Source of the DNA: Deltaproteobacteria bacterium
Lineage (GTDB): Bacteria; Myxococcota_A; UBA9042
DNA length: 22,296 bases
Direction: 5' to 3'
Assembly: GCA_020632665.1 (NCBI GenBank)
Contig: JACKFC010000055.1
Location: 1 to 22,296, forward strand
Shown here: in pieces, positions 9,301 to 16,571 of the stretch
Layout of the letters: each line of letters opens with the position of its first letter
How positions within the stretch are numbered: position 1 is the first letter of the stretch
Translations under genes and position numbers: made by a program
Notes under the pieces: model-generated
The model's database searches: none
What the model saw: only the letters and a program-made list of their open reading frames with translations
What the model was told of the DNA's origin: nothing

Positions 9301-10978
9301 CTGCAAGATCGAGCCTGGCTATGCATGCAGCAGCTCGGTCGATCTCAACACCGGCAGCACCGGTCAAGGTGCGCAAGCCGCCGCGGGCACGCCGGATATC
9401 CGCTGGGAGACCGCCATCGGCCTCGACTGGGGCGCCGAGGGTGCCGCCGGCGACGCGAAAGCGATCCAGAAGACCCCACAGGTGCCGCCGACTGGCTTGG
9501 CCTGGCAGAAGGCGAACGTCATGCAGCCCTGCGTCGGTTCCTGGGCACAGCCCGACCCGAAGAAAGCGGCGCAGTGGATCAGCACCGAGGGTTGGGACAC
9601 CGCGACCAAGACCTGCAAGAACCCGAAGAGCTGCTCGACCGGTCAACTCTACTACTACCGGACCAAGTTCAGCCTGCCGAACGAGAAGACCGCCGCCGTG
9701 ACCAGCCTCAAGGGCAAGCTCTGGGCGGACAACCAGATCACCCGCGTCTGGATCAACGGCAAGAAGGTCAGCGAGTTCGTCGAGCCCGCTCCGGGGGCAT
9801 CGACCTTCACCGGCCCCGGCGTCGACTTCAGCGGTTGGAAGGGCTACTTCCAGGCCGGCGAGAACGAGTTGGTCTTCGCGGTCGCCAACTTCACCAGCCC
9901 GCAATGCCCGAACCCGCAGGGGCTGGTGGTCGCGGTCGATCTGGCCGAGGGCAGCGTCTGCGAGAAGGCCTGCGGCAGCTTCGGTGAGGCCTGCTGTCCC
10001 GGCGCTGCGGGTGCCGCCGGAACGTGCGCGGCGCCCTTCCAATGCGACGGATCGAGCTCGACCTGCAAGTGCGCCACCGGCGGCGTCGCCTGCGGCGATG
10101 CGTGCTGTGGCGCCGGAGAATATTGCAAGGCCGGCAAGTGCGAAGATCCGGCCAAACAGGATTGCCTCAGCATCTTCAAGCCCGGCGCGAGCGTGATCAA
10201 CGCGGCCTGCGAGGCGGCGGGGAACTGCCCCGCCAGCTGCAAGGACATCCTGGCGGCGGATTCCGGCGCCCAGAGCGGCCTCTATCTGGTTCGTCCGGAC
10301 ACGACCAAGCCCGTCTTCCAGGTCCAATGCGATATGGCGATCGACGGCGGCGGCTGGACGCTGGTCGGCTTCGAGCCGGCGGGCAACCCGAACCCGGCGA
10401 ATACCACCGGAGTCATGGCCAACCTCACGGTCGAGTCGGCTTCGGTCGACACCACCGCGCTCGCCTCGGCGACCACGGCTGGCTTCATCGGGCCGCGTTT
10501 CGCCTACAAGGACCGCTACACCGAGGGCCGCTTGACTTGGTGCACCGCCGCCAAGGCGTACCGCTACCAGAAGTTCACCGCGAGCGCCGACCTCTTCGCC
10601 AATACGGTCGCCAACAAGGCCGTCACCGCCCAGGGCAGCAACGGTGAGATGATCCCGCTCTCCTCGTTCACCTCGAACGACGCCGACCTCAACGCCCAGC
10701 TCACCGGCCCGAACGACGCGGCGTTCTGCCGCGCCTACGCCGGCGCGCTGGTGCCGGGCGACACCAGCTGGGCGGTCAAGCAGAAGGGCGAGTCGTCCAA
10801 CGTCTGCGGCTGCAACAGCAAGGGCTGGCAGGGCACGGGCTCGTACTACGGCGGCAAGGGCGGCGGCGGCAACAACGACGGCTGCAGCTCGTGGGGCGGC
10901 GGCTGGTCGGGTACGGCCGGCAACGGCGTGAAGAAGGGCGGCGTCAACAGCAACACCACGTTCTTCTGGATTCGCTGA
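6353..10978 (+). CDS. Giant mosaic lipoprotein: DGCGG repeats, EGF-like, choice-of-anchor-L-like and fibrinogen C-terminal-like domains
   Basis: The 1541-residue protein has a canonical lipobox (LTGC, Cys24) and a start preceded by GAAGG. In order: Thr/Asp/Gly linker (about 57-101); five DGCGG units (103-427) with two DPDC units between; a somatomedin-B-like unit at 358-391 (C-x5-C-x7-C-x-C-x3-C-x5-CC-x6-C); four EGF/laminin-EGF-like units (about 432-618); a Big_5-like Ig fold (about 653-763); a choice-of-anchor-L-like domain with FASAEFDEYVG near 848; a Myxococcus-type disulfide repeat CGN..LEGDEECDD (about 956-992); a jelly-roll-like domain with YYYRTKFSLP and WINGKKV (about 995-1203); a Dickkopf-like Cys region; and a fibrinogen C-terminal-like domain (1296-1541) with Cys1296, Cys1326 and DGGGWTLV. 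It ends Gly-rich, finishing FFWIR. The whole looks like an extracellular matrix or lectin-type protein. Binding partner is unknown; family knowledge suggests glycan or protein recognition by the terminal domain. Confidence 0.93.
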   Translation: MRQQVASSSLLTALVAVSVLLTGCPAEVYVGDPGDTICGAGTVFNGTTCVPNSNDMAGGGGTDAGGTDTGGGDTAGGDTAGGDTGATDTGGGDTGTTDTGGTCTPNCAGRNCGDDGCGGQCGTCAAGTPYCHEGQCVAECVPSCGGKQCGDDGCGGKCGECDGGGSCNAKGLCIAAGWTCDANAYSGDGVCDCKCGVPDPDCLLAGLEVKNCAAGELCPAGDCVPGMPAGWVCAPELYADGQTCDCACGAPDPDCSNKNLPVLNCDSFLCNVDGTCGKCVPDCTDNECGSDGCGGVCGVCKDAAKGVCQKNKCVEACVPQCEDKTCGGDGCGGVCGTCKETETCTLHHCQALPPVLSCKSENACGKVTTGGCSCEPDCIVGLSCCADKVSACGCTPVCAGKNCGEDGCGGSCGSCAGDAVCNAAGYCVTDPCKPDPCNGKGVCSGGTCTCVTGFGGAGCGVCATGYTGFPDCKPDLCFAVNCGGKGTCDGKTGACVCDKDFVGPNCTSCSDSKKVYPDCDKPLPPCFGKTCGGQGVCDAVKDACVCAAGFKGENCEACEDVGKTWPKCSASPDQCGLACNNKGKCISENSCVCDPGFTGDNCEFCIDAGKTWPDCGNAASGNYGLDPALGGVTCDFCGVPLDKAPFTADPSDQTPPQLKVLIPPADGVIAPGMPIIAVVDDILDPATITPTTFRIHPEANAQAVIGGTIVRQVTVTNSTVLVFFPNNLQTGGKYKIVIDGVKDKGGVPLDKVDSPFVLGSGASGSLNGNTSFESNISGCFFAGDVAVNAGSENMTPSAGKMHLAMSSANGPMVSDNQAGSLAGQASIVYCGPLDIPGGKTQIRFDYNFASAEFDEYVGDQFDDIAFAAVSNAKGGTGGVVTSVNIVGKTGTLTKAYGLPGEGDDVAKMSGWKKATVSGIDAFGKDLFLTFAVADVADTAFTSILTIDNIEFAGNDPVCGNAVLEGDEECDDKNAADGDGCTKDCKIEPGYACSSSVDLNTGSTGQGAQAAAGTPDIRWETAIGLDWGAEGAAGDAKAIQKTPQVPPTGLAWQKANVMQPCVGSWAQPDPKKAAQWISTEGWDTATKTCKNPKSCSTGQLYYYRTKFSLPNEKTAAVTSLKGKLWADNQITRVWINGKKVSEFVEPAPGASTFTGPGVDFSGWKGYFQAGENELVFAVANFTSPQCPNPQGLVVAVDLAEGSVCEKACGSFGEACCPGAAGAAGTCAAPFQCDGSSSTCKCATGGVACGDACCGAGEYCKAGKCEDPAKQDCLSIFKPGASVINAACEAAGNCPASCKDILAADSGAQSGLYLVRPDTTKPVFQVQCDMAIDGGGWTLVGFEPAGNPNPANTTGVMANLTVESASVDTTALASATTAGFIGPRFAYKDRYTEGRLTWCTAAKAYRYQKFTASADLFANTVANKAVTAQGSNGEMIPLSSFTSNDADLNAQLTGPNDAAFCRAYAGALVPGDTSWAVKQKGESSNVCGCNSKGWQGTGSYYGGKGGGGNNDGCSSWGGGWSGTAGNGVKKGGVNSNTTFFWIR
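6521..6656 (+). repeat. Low-complexity tandem repeat coding a GGDT/TDTG linker
   Basis: Repeats of GGCGGCGACACG- and ACCGACACG-like units encode G-G-D-T and T-D-T-G steps between the lipidated Cys and the first DGCGG repeat. It is the longer counterpart of the linker in the lipoprotein upstream. Confidence 0.7.
6659..7633 (+). repeat. Array of five DGCGG-type Cys-rich repeats with two DPDC units
   Basis: The units keep C-G-x-D-G-C-G-G-x-C-G-x-C, with Q, K, V, V and S at the variable position. This is a more divergent set than in the upstream lipoprotein, where Ser dominates. Two DPDC units and a somatomedin-B-like unit are inserted among them. Confidence 0.75.
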
Positions 10979-10989
10979 CGCCCGTCAGC
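10974..10989. terminator. Perfect palindrome spanning the two convergent stop codons (possible bidirectional terminator)
   Basis: GCTGAC-GCCC-GTCAGC forms a 6-bp stem with a 4-base loop. The stop of the giant lipoprotein (TGA 10976-10978) and the stop of the MAPEG gene (complement of TCA 10985-10987) both lie in the stem. There is no T-tract, so classical intrinsic termination is doubtful. Confidence 0.35.
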
Positions 10990-11374
10990 CGAGCGCGAGC
11001 CAGACGTCGGTCACCGCCAGCACCAGCAGCACCGTCCAGGTGAGGGCTGTGCCCCACCAGCGGCCGAACGAGCGGCCGTGCGTGCGGGCCAAGCCGAAGG
11101 CGTGCAGCGTGCGCGCCAGGACCAGGGTCGCACCGCAGCCGTGCAGCAGCCCCGTGGGAGCCGAGGATGCTTCGGCGGCGAGCATCAGCACCACGATCAA
11201 CGGCACGTACTCGACGAAATTCGCGTGGACCCGGACGGCCTGTTCCATCCGGCGGTCCGTGCCGGTGCCGAGCGAGGTCTTGTACAGCCCGCGCGCGCGC
11301 ACGACGAAGGCCGAGAGGCCGAGCAGCATCAGGCCGAGCAGCCCGGCGTAGAGGGTGGTGACGGGAACGTGCAT
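10985..11374 (-). CDS. MAPEG-family integral membrane protein
   Basis: The 129-residue protein has about four hydrophobic segments. It carries the MAPEG signature R48-V-H-A-N-F-V-E55-Y followed by VPL, and ARTLHAFGL near residue 90. The family covers membrane-associated glutathione transferases and eicosanoid enzymes; the Arg, His, Asn and Glu of the signature line the glutathione site. Length fits bacterial members, which are usually about 120-150 residues. The substrate is unknown; glutathione-dependent detoxification or peroxide reduction in the inner membrane is the family expectation. ATG 11374 lies 11 bases after the stop of the cyclase gene on the same strand, with no clear ribosome site, so translation may be coupled. 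Its 3' end meets the lipoprotein gene tail to tail with 6 bases between. Confidence 0.93.
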   Translation of the reverse strand: MHVPVTTLYAGLLGLMLLGLSAFVVRARGLYKTSLGTGTDRRMEQAVRVHANFVEYVPLIVVLMLAAEASSAPTGLLHGCGATLVLARTLHAFGLARTHGRSFGRWWGTALTWTVLLVLAVTDVWLALG

Positions 11375-11385
11375 GGCGGTGGGCC

Positions 11386-14300
11386 CTATCGGTCGAGGGT
11401 GAAGAGCTCGACCGCTTCGTCGCGGCCGCGCACGCTCTGCTTGCCGACGGCGCGGAAGCGGAAGGCGTCAGGACGGCGCAGCGCGGCGATGGTCGGTGCG
11501 CTGACCAGCAGCGGGATGCCGAGCGTCTTGGTCATCGACTCGACCCGCGACGCGAGGTTGACGGTGTCGCCGATGACGGTGCCTTCCATCCGGTTGACGC
11601 CGCCGACCGTGCCCAACATCAGCGGGCCGCGGTGCAGGCCGATCCCGATCTCCAGCGGCGCGACGTCCGGGCCGGCGCGCTCGGCGTTGTAGGTCGCCAG
11701 CTCGCCGAGCATCGCGGCGGAGGCGCGCACGGCGTCGTCGGCGTCGCCCGGGAACACGGCCATGATCGCGTCGCCGATGTATTTGTCGATGAAGCCGCCG
11801 TGCCGCGTGATCACCGGCTCCATCCGCGCCAAGTATTCGTTGACGAAGGCGAAGGTCTCCTTCGGCGTCAGCCCCTCGGAGAGCGTGGTGAAGCGTCGGA
11901 TATCGGAGAAGAGCACCGTCATCGTGCCCTCGACCGAATCGCCCACGCCGACGTGGCGGATATCGCCGCGGCCGAGCACCTCGAGCATCTGCTTCGGCAC
12001 GAAGCGCTCCGAGGCGACCTTGAGCGCCTGCGTCTCGTCGAAGAGGCGGGCGTTGTCGATGGCGAAGCCGATCTGCCCGGCGAGCAGGCTGACGGCGCGG
12101 ACCTTCGCCGCGTCGAAGGCGCCCGCCGAGAGGCGATTCTCCAGGTAGACCAAGCCCGAAGCCTCGCCGCCACGGCGCAGCGGGATGGCCAGCAACGAGC
12201 GCGCGCTGGTGGCGGCGACGTAGGGGTCGTCGCGGTAGTGCTCACTGCGCGCCGCGTCGTCCACGCGCACGACCTGGCCGGTGCGGAGGGCATATCGCGC
12301 GGCCGCGAGGCAGAGCAGCTCGCCGGCGCCTTCGAGCGCGAGCTCCGGCTGCCGATAGCCCTCGGGGCCCTCTTCTGCGTCGACCCGCCAGATGCCGTCG
12401 TGTTGGGTGATCAGCAGGGCCCGCTGTGCGCCGGCGTTCTGCAGCAAGAGCGACGTGAGGCGGGCCAGGAGGCGGTCGATCTGCAGCTCCGAGGCGATGA
12501 CCGCACCGGCGCGGACCAGGGTCTCGACGTCGACGTCGAGCCCGCCGGCCTCGGCGGCTTCGAGGCGCATCGCCGCCTGGCGCTGCAGCAGGCGTTTGAC
12601 CATGCCGTGCGCACCGATCGCGCGCAGGGTCAGCGTCGCTTCGCGCCGCTCGTCGGCCGCAACCGCGGTCCGCCCGGCGCGCTCGTGCAGCGCCGCCAGC
12701 CGCCAACGCGCGGTGGCGTGGTCGAGGCGGAAGCCGTTGCGCTCGGATTGCTCGATCGCGTCGGCGTAGTGGGCCAGCGCTTGCGCCGGCTTGCCGAGGT
12801 GGGCCGCCAACTCGGCCTCGATCAGCGCCTGGGCGTGGCCCAGGTTGAAGGGCGCGACCTTGGCGCGCGGCCGCAGCCAGCGCAGCGTCTTGCGGGCAAG
12901 CTTCACTGCGCCGGGGGCGTCGGCTTCGAGTGCCGAGATGGCGTCGTAGAGCCGCGCCCAGGGCAGCAGGGGCATGCAGAAGAGCGCGTCCTGCAGCGGC
13001 CGCGCCTGGTCGAATTCGCGTCGGGCGGTCGCGAGGTCCCCGACATACCAGGCCGCCGCGCCGCGCAGCGACAGGAGCTGGACGGTGGTGAATTGGTCGT
13101 CGCGGTGCTCGAGCCCCTCGAAGCGGGCCATCGCCGCCTTGCCGTCGAGGTCGGCCAGCTCCGGATCGCAGAGCAGCTCGAGCAGGCGCTCGTAGCCCTG
13201 CACCCGGTGCTGGTTGTGGACGTCGGCGTGCAGTTCGCGCGCTTGGCTGCGGGCGTCCCGCAAGGCCGCCTGCAGGTCGCCGCCCTGGAGCGTGCGCATC
13301 TGGGTGAGGAACTGCATCGCGCCGGGCAGGAAGGTGAAATCGCCGGCGCGGCGGGCTGAGCGCACGGCCTCTTCCAGGCCGAGCATGCAGTCGCGGAAGG
13401 GGTGGGTCCAATGCGCCACGAAGGTGTAGTAGTTGGTCAGGACCCGGTTCTCGATATCGTCCGCTTCGAAGCGGCGGACCAGCTCGAGGCCGAGCCGGCC
13501 GAAGCGATCGCCTTGCTCCATCTTGCCGAGCGGGCCGCAGAGCATGCCGCCGTAGGTCGAGAAGGCGAAGCCGGAATAGCGGGTCGGGCCGTGCTGCACC
13601 GTCAGCCGCATCGAGCGGATCGCCCGCTGCATCACGCCGAAGGGCGAATCGACGGTCGCCGACGCGCTACTGACGCCGCGGAGCACGGCGAGTTTGCGCT
13701 CGTCCTGCATCGGCGGCGCGTCGAGCAGCGCGGCGATGTCGCGGCCACGGAGCTCCCACATCGCGCGGCCGAGCTCGAGCAGCATCGCGCCCATGCTCGC
13801 CTTGCGCGGCATCTTCTCGCCCATCAATTCGAAATGTCGGTAGCAGGCGTCGAGGGCCTCCTTCACGTTGCCGGAGTTGCCGTGGACGGCTTGCAGCAAC
13901 AGCAGCGCGTTCGATTGCTCGAGGCCTTGCTCGGTCTTGGCCAAGATCTCGCTGCAGACGGCGATCGCTTGCTGCGGCTTGCCGCGCTGAAAGGCGACCT
14001 CGGCCTGCAGGTCGCGGCAGCGCAGCGCTTCGGCGTGGTGGGTGCGCCAGGGGTCGTCGCCGAGCAGCGACCACGCCGCCTCGAGCAGACGGAAGGCGGC
14101 GTCGACTGCACGGGCCCGCAGCGCCCGGTCGGCTGCTACGAGGTCGATCTGGACCAAGTGCGCCCGCTCGGTGTCGTCCAGGTCGGCCGCGACTGGGTTG
14201 AGCAGCGCCGCCACATCGAAGGGATCGGCGTCGTCGCGCTGCCAGAGCGCACGGCCGAGCGCCAACGAGAGCGAATTGCGCTGCGTCACGTCGATCGAGG

Positions 14301-16302
14301 TGAGCGCGGCCTCGCGCAGGCGGTCGTGGGCGAAGCGGTAGCGGCGCTCGCCGCCACCCCGGAGCGCCTCGAGGATCTCCGCCTGCAGCGCCGCGCCGAG
14401 TTGTTGCTCGATGGTCACCGGGTCGAGCGCGAGCGCAGTGGCGAGCAGCGGCGGGTCGAGCCAGGTACCCATCACGGCGGCGGCGTGGAGAAGCCGTTGA
14501 ACCGCGGGATCGAGCTCGCCAATGCGCCCAGCGAGCAGCTCCGCCACGTTGGCGGCGACGCCCACCGCTTCGCCGTCGCGCAGCTCGACCCGCCAAGCAT
14601 GGTCGGCGCCGCGGGTGAGCGCGTCGCGACGGTCCAACTCGCGGAGGAACCACCGCAGGTGAAAGGGGTTGCCGCGGGTGCGGGTGCGCAGCTCGGCGGC
14701 GAGGTCGCGGACCGCGGCGACCGGCGAGGAGAGCGCCGCAGCGACGAAAGCCGCAACGGCCGCCTCGTCGATCTCACCCAACTCGATCTGCTGCGCCCGA
14801 CGCTCGCTGGCGAAGTCGCGCAGCGGGTGCTCGCCGTCGACCTCTTCGAGCCGATAGGCGCCGACCAACAACAAGCGCGGCAGCAGCTCGGCCAGCGCGC
14901 TCAACATGCGGAAGGTCGCGGTGTCGGCCCACTGCAGGTCGTCGATGACCAGCACGATCGGCTGCGCGTCCGGCGTGAGGGCGCGCAAGATGCCGGCGGT
15001 GGCGCGCTGCAGACGGAGCAATTCCGCTTCGGGCTCGAAACGCTGCCGCTCTCCCACCGGGCCGACCAACAAGGGCAGCCGCGGCAACACCGGCAGCAGG
15101 GCGTCGATCTCATCGCCGACCGCTGCCTGCACCCGGCTGCGCAGGGCCCGCAGCGCCGCGTCGCTCTGGCCGAGGGCACGGGTCAGCGCCGCGTCGATGG
15201 CACGACCGAGCGCGGCGTAGGGGCTGCCGCCGTCGGTCGGGTCGAATTTGCCCCAAAGCACGATCTCGGCGGATTGTCGCAGTTCGGCGATCAGCTTGCT
15301 CTTCCCGCTGCCTGCGACGCCGGCGACCAGCACGGTCCGCACCGCCCCGCCCTCGGCCTCGGCATAGGCCGCGAGGAGGCTGGCCCGTTCGAGGTCGCGG
15401 CCGTAGAGGGCGTCCGGTAGCACGACGTGGCCGCTGCGGTCCCGGCTACCGAGCTCGATCTGGCCGAGGTCGAGGTTGGCCGAGACGGCGGCGAGGCAGC
15501 GCTCGAGATCGTCGAGCACGCCGCGCGCGGTTTGGTAGCGGTCGAGCGCATCCTTGGCGAGGAGCTTGCCGACCAGGGCGTTCAGCTTGCGGTCGATCGG
15601 CAGGGGCGCCGGCGGACGCGCGATGATCGCGTGCATCGTCTCCAGCCGGTCGCGCCCCGCTGCCGGCGGCTGGCCGCCGAGCAGGCGGTAGAGCAGGGCG
15701 CCGAGGCCGTAGAGGTCGGTCCGCGCGTCGGCGGGACGACCGACGCGGCCGGTTTGCTCGGGCGCCAGATAGCAGAGCGCACTCTCGCCGCGCCGCTCGT
15801 CGAGGCCCTCGCTGTGTTCGCGGCCCAAGGGTCGACTGTGGCCGACGCCGAGCAGGGCGACCTGGTCGTCGTCGCCGAGCAAGACGTGGTCCGGGGTCAG
15901 GCCGTGGTGCACACGGCCCTGTTCGTGCAGCCAGCAGAGCGCGCGGGCGACCTGGATCGCGATCTTCAACGCCCTCGGCGGCGGCATCGTCGCGATCGGA
16001 CCGGCACCCAACGCCTGTTCGAGCAGCTCGCCGCGCCATGGGACGTAGAGCGCGCCGCGTCCTTCGGGGAGGGCGACGTCGCCGGCCACCCCCAGCCAGG
16101 GTGTGGGCGGCGCGTCCGGCGTCCAGGAGGCGGGGCCGGTCCGTGAGTCGACCACGACCGGCTCTTCGCCCCAGGCGCCGCGCCAGAGCGCGCCGAGGGG
16201 TCCTTCGGCGATCGGGGCGAGGAGCCGCACCACGTCTGGCCGACCGGCCGCTGCCGCGCCGGAGGCATGAACCCGGACTTCTTCGCCTGCAGCGCGCGGC
16301 AT
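11386..16302 (-). CDS. Pseudokinase-AAA ATPase-GAF-class III adenylate/guanylate cyclase
   Basis: The protein has 1638 residues from ATG 16302, which has GAGG eight bases upstream. The frame stays open to 16554, but that extension is unlike a protein domain. Residues about 20-280 are a Ser/Thr-kinase-like fold keeping YLAPEQTGR (178-186) and the F-helix Asp196. The HRD-x-K-P-x-N loop reads H132-H-G-L-T-P-D-H139 and the DFG position reads GVG (152-154), so the key catalytic residues are lost. An AAA ATPase follows with Walker A GVAGSGKS (328-335) and Walker B VIDD (Asp454, Asp455). Residues about 600-1250 are helical, TPR-like; about 1255-1420 form a GAF domain. The class III cyclase has metal Asp1467 and Asp1511, base-contacting Lys1507 and Thr1575, and transition-state Asn1582 and Arg1586. 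The Lys/Thr pair fits a class IIIb adenylate cyclase. It probably converts signals read by the ATPase/TPR/GAF parts into cAMP in the cytoplasm. Confidence 0.95.
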   Translation of the reverse strand: MPRAAGEEVRVHASGAAAAGRPDVVRLLAPIAEGPLGALWRGAWGEEPVVVDSRTGPASWTPDAPPTPWLGVAGDVALPEGRGALYVPWRGELLEQALGAGPIATMPPPRALKIAIQVARALCWLHEQGRVHHGLTPDHVLLGDDDQVALLGVGHSRPLGREHSEGLDERRGESALCYLAPEQTGRVGRPADARTDLYGLGALLYRLLGGQPPAAGRDRLETMHAIIARPPAPLPIDRKLNALVGKLLAKDALDRYQTARGVLDDLERCLAAVSANLDLGQIELGSRDRSGHVVLPDALYGRDLERASLLAAYAEAEGGAVRTVLVAGVAGSGKSKLIAELRQSAEIVLWGKFDPTDGGSPYAALGRAIDAALTRALGQSDAALRALRSRVQAAVGDEIDALLPVLPRLPLLVGPVGERQRFEPEAELLRLQRATAGILRALTPDAQPIVLVIDDLQWADTATFRMLSALAELLPRLLLVGAYRLEEVDGEHPLRDFASERRAQQIELGEIDEAAVAAFVAAALSSPVAAVRDLAAELRTRTRGNPFHLRWFLRELDRRDALTRGADHAWRVELRDGEAVGVAANVAELLAGRIGELDPAVQRLLHAAAVMGTWLDPPLLATALALDPVTIEQQLGAALQAEILEALRGGGERRYRFAHDRLREAALTSIDVTQRNSLSLALGRALWQRDDADPFDVAALLNPVAADLDDTERAHLVQIDLVAADRALRARAVDAAFRLLEAAWSLLGDDPWRTHHAEALRCRDLQAEVAFQRGKPQQAIAVCSEILAKTEQGLEQSNALLLLQAVHGNSGNVKEALDACYRHFELMGEKMPRKASMGAMLLELGRAMWELRGRDIAALLDAPPMQDERKLAVLRGVSSASATVDSPFGVMQRAIRSMRLTVQHGPTRYSGFAFSTYGGMLCGPLGKMEQGDRFGRLGLELVRRFEADDIENRVLTNYYTFVAHWTHPFRDCMLGLEEAVRSARRAGDFTFLPGAMQFLTQMRTLQGGDLQAALRDARSQARELHADVHNQHRVQGYERLLELLCDPELADLDGKAAMARFEGLEHRDDQFTTVQLLSLRGAAAWYVGDLATARREFDQARPLQDALFCMPLLPWARLYDAISALEADAPGAVKLARKTLRWLRPRAKVAPFNLGHAQALIEAELAAHLGKPAQALAHYADAIEQSERNGFRLDHATARWRLAALHERAGRTAVAADERREATLTLRAIGAHGMVKRLLQRQAAMRLEAAEAGGLDVDVETLVRAGAVIASELQIDRLLARLTSLLLQNAGAQRALLITQHDGIWRVDAEEGPEGYRQPELALEGAGELLCLAAARYALRTGQVVRVDDAARSEHYRDDPYVAATSARSLLAIPLRRGGEASGLVYLENRLSAGAFDAAKVRAVSLLAGQIGFAIDNARLFDETQALKVASERFVPKQMLEVLGRGDIRHVGVGDSVEGTMTVLFSDIRRFTTLSEGLTPKETFAFVNEYLARMEPVITRHGGFIDKYIGDAIMAVFPGDADDAVRASAAMLGELATYNAERAGPDVAPLEIGIGLHRGPLMLGTVGGVNRMEGTVIGDTVNLASRVESMTKTLGIPLLVSAPTIAALRRPDAFRFRAVGKQSVRGRDEAVELFTLDR

Positions 16303-16354
16303 GGTGGGGACCTCGGCGACCTTCGACGCTCCCGCAGGGAGGGCGGAACTCCCG

Positions 16355-16383
16355 ATGGTGTGGTGCCAAGCGAAAATCGTCAA
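16355..16383 (-). promoter_or_regulatory. Candidate sigma-70-like promoter for the cyclase gene
   Basis: On the minus strand TTGACG (16383-16378, five of six consensus bases) is followed after 17 bases by CACCAT (16360-16355, three of six). A transcript would start near 16348 and give a leader of roughly 45 bases to ATG 16302. The -10 match is weak. Confidence 0.3.
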
Positions 16384-16415
16384 GCCGGCACGGAAACTGC
16401 AATTTCTCGCGCGTC

Positions 16416-16434
16416 GTGCGCCGAAATGGCGCAC
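16416..16434. promoter_or_regulatory. Perfect inverted repeat, candidate operator
   Basis: GTGCGCC-gaaat-GGCGCAC has 7-bp perfect arms around a 5-base AT-rich centre. It lies just upstream of the candidate cyclase promoter and between divergent genes. The geometry suits a dimeric regulator; a hairpin in RNA is the alternative. Confidence 0.4.
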
Positions 16435-16450
16435 CCTCCCGCCTGCTCGA

Positions 16451-16491
16451 TGTCCGATCGGCGCAGGGGTGGGTGTCTGATCGGTGCAGGG
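16451..16491 (+). repeat. Imperfect direct repeat with 23-bp period
   Basis: TGTCCGATCGGCGCAGGGG (from 16451) recurs as TGTCTGATCGGTGCAGGG (from 16474). A shorter third GATCGGCAG occurs at 16508. Repeated sites about two helix turns apart upstream of a gene could bind an activator (inference). Confidence 0.4.
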
Positions 16492-16571
16492 TGGAAGAAG
16501 GGCGCAGGATCGGCAGCCTCCTTCCGGGCCGTGCCCTCCGGCCCCTCGACGCACAACGTACCGGAGGCTCG

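Larger units (their letters stand above)
16303..16571. other. Divergent intergenic region between the cyclase and lipoprotein genes
   Basis: This 269-base gap holds the start-side regulation of two divergent genes. It contains the most AT-rich patch nearby (about 16371-16410), a perfect palindrome and a direct repeat, listed separately. No convincing ORF or RNA gene was seen. Confidence 0.7.

Noticed and set aside
12242..15420. Long frames on both strands within the cyclase gene (for example 13402-15420 plus, 11632-13359 plus).
   Set aside because: They are shadows: the products are Arg/Gly/Val/Glu-rich without motifs, and the minus-strand frame has Walker, GAF and cyclase motifs throughout.
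16303..16554. N-terminal extension of the cyclase gene to 16554.
   Set aside because: The extra 84 residues are Arg/Gly/Pro-rich without a domain, cover the likely promoter and palindrome, and ATG 16302 has a well-spaced GAGG.
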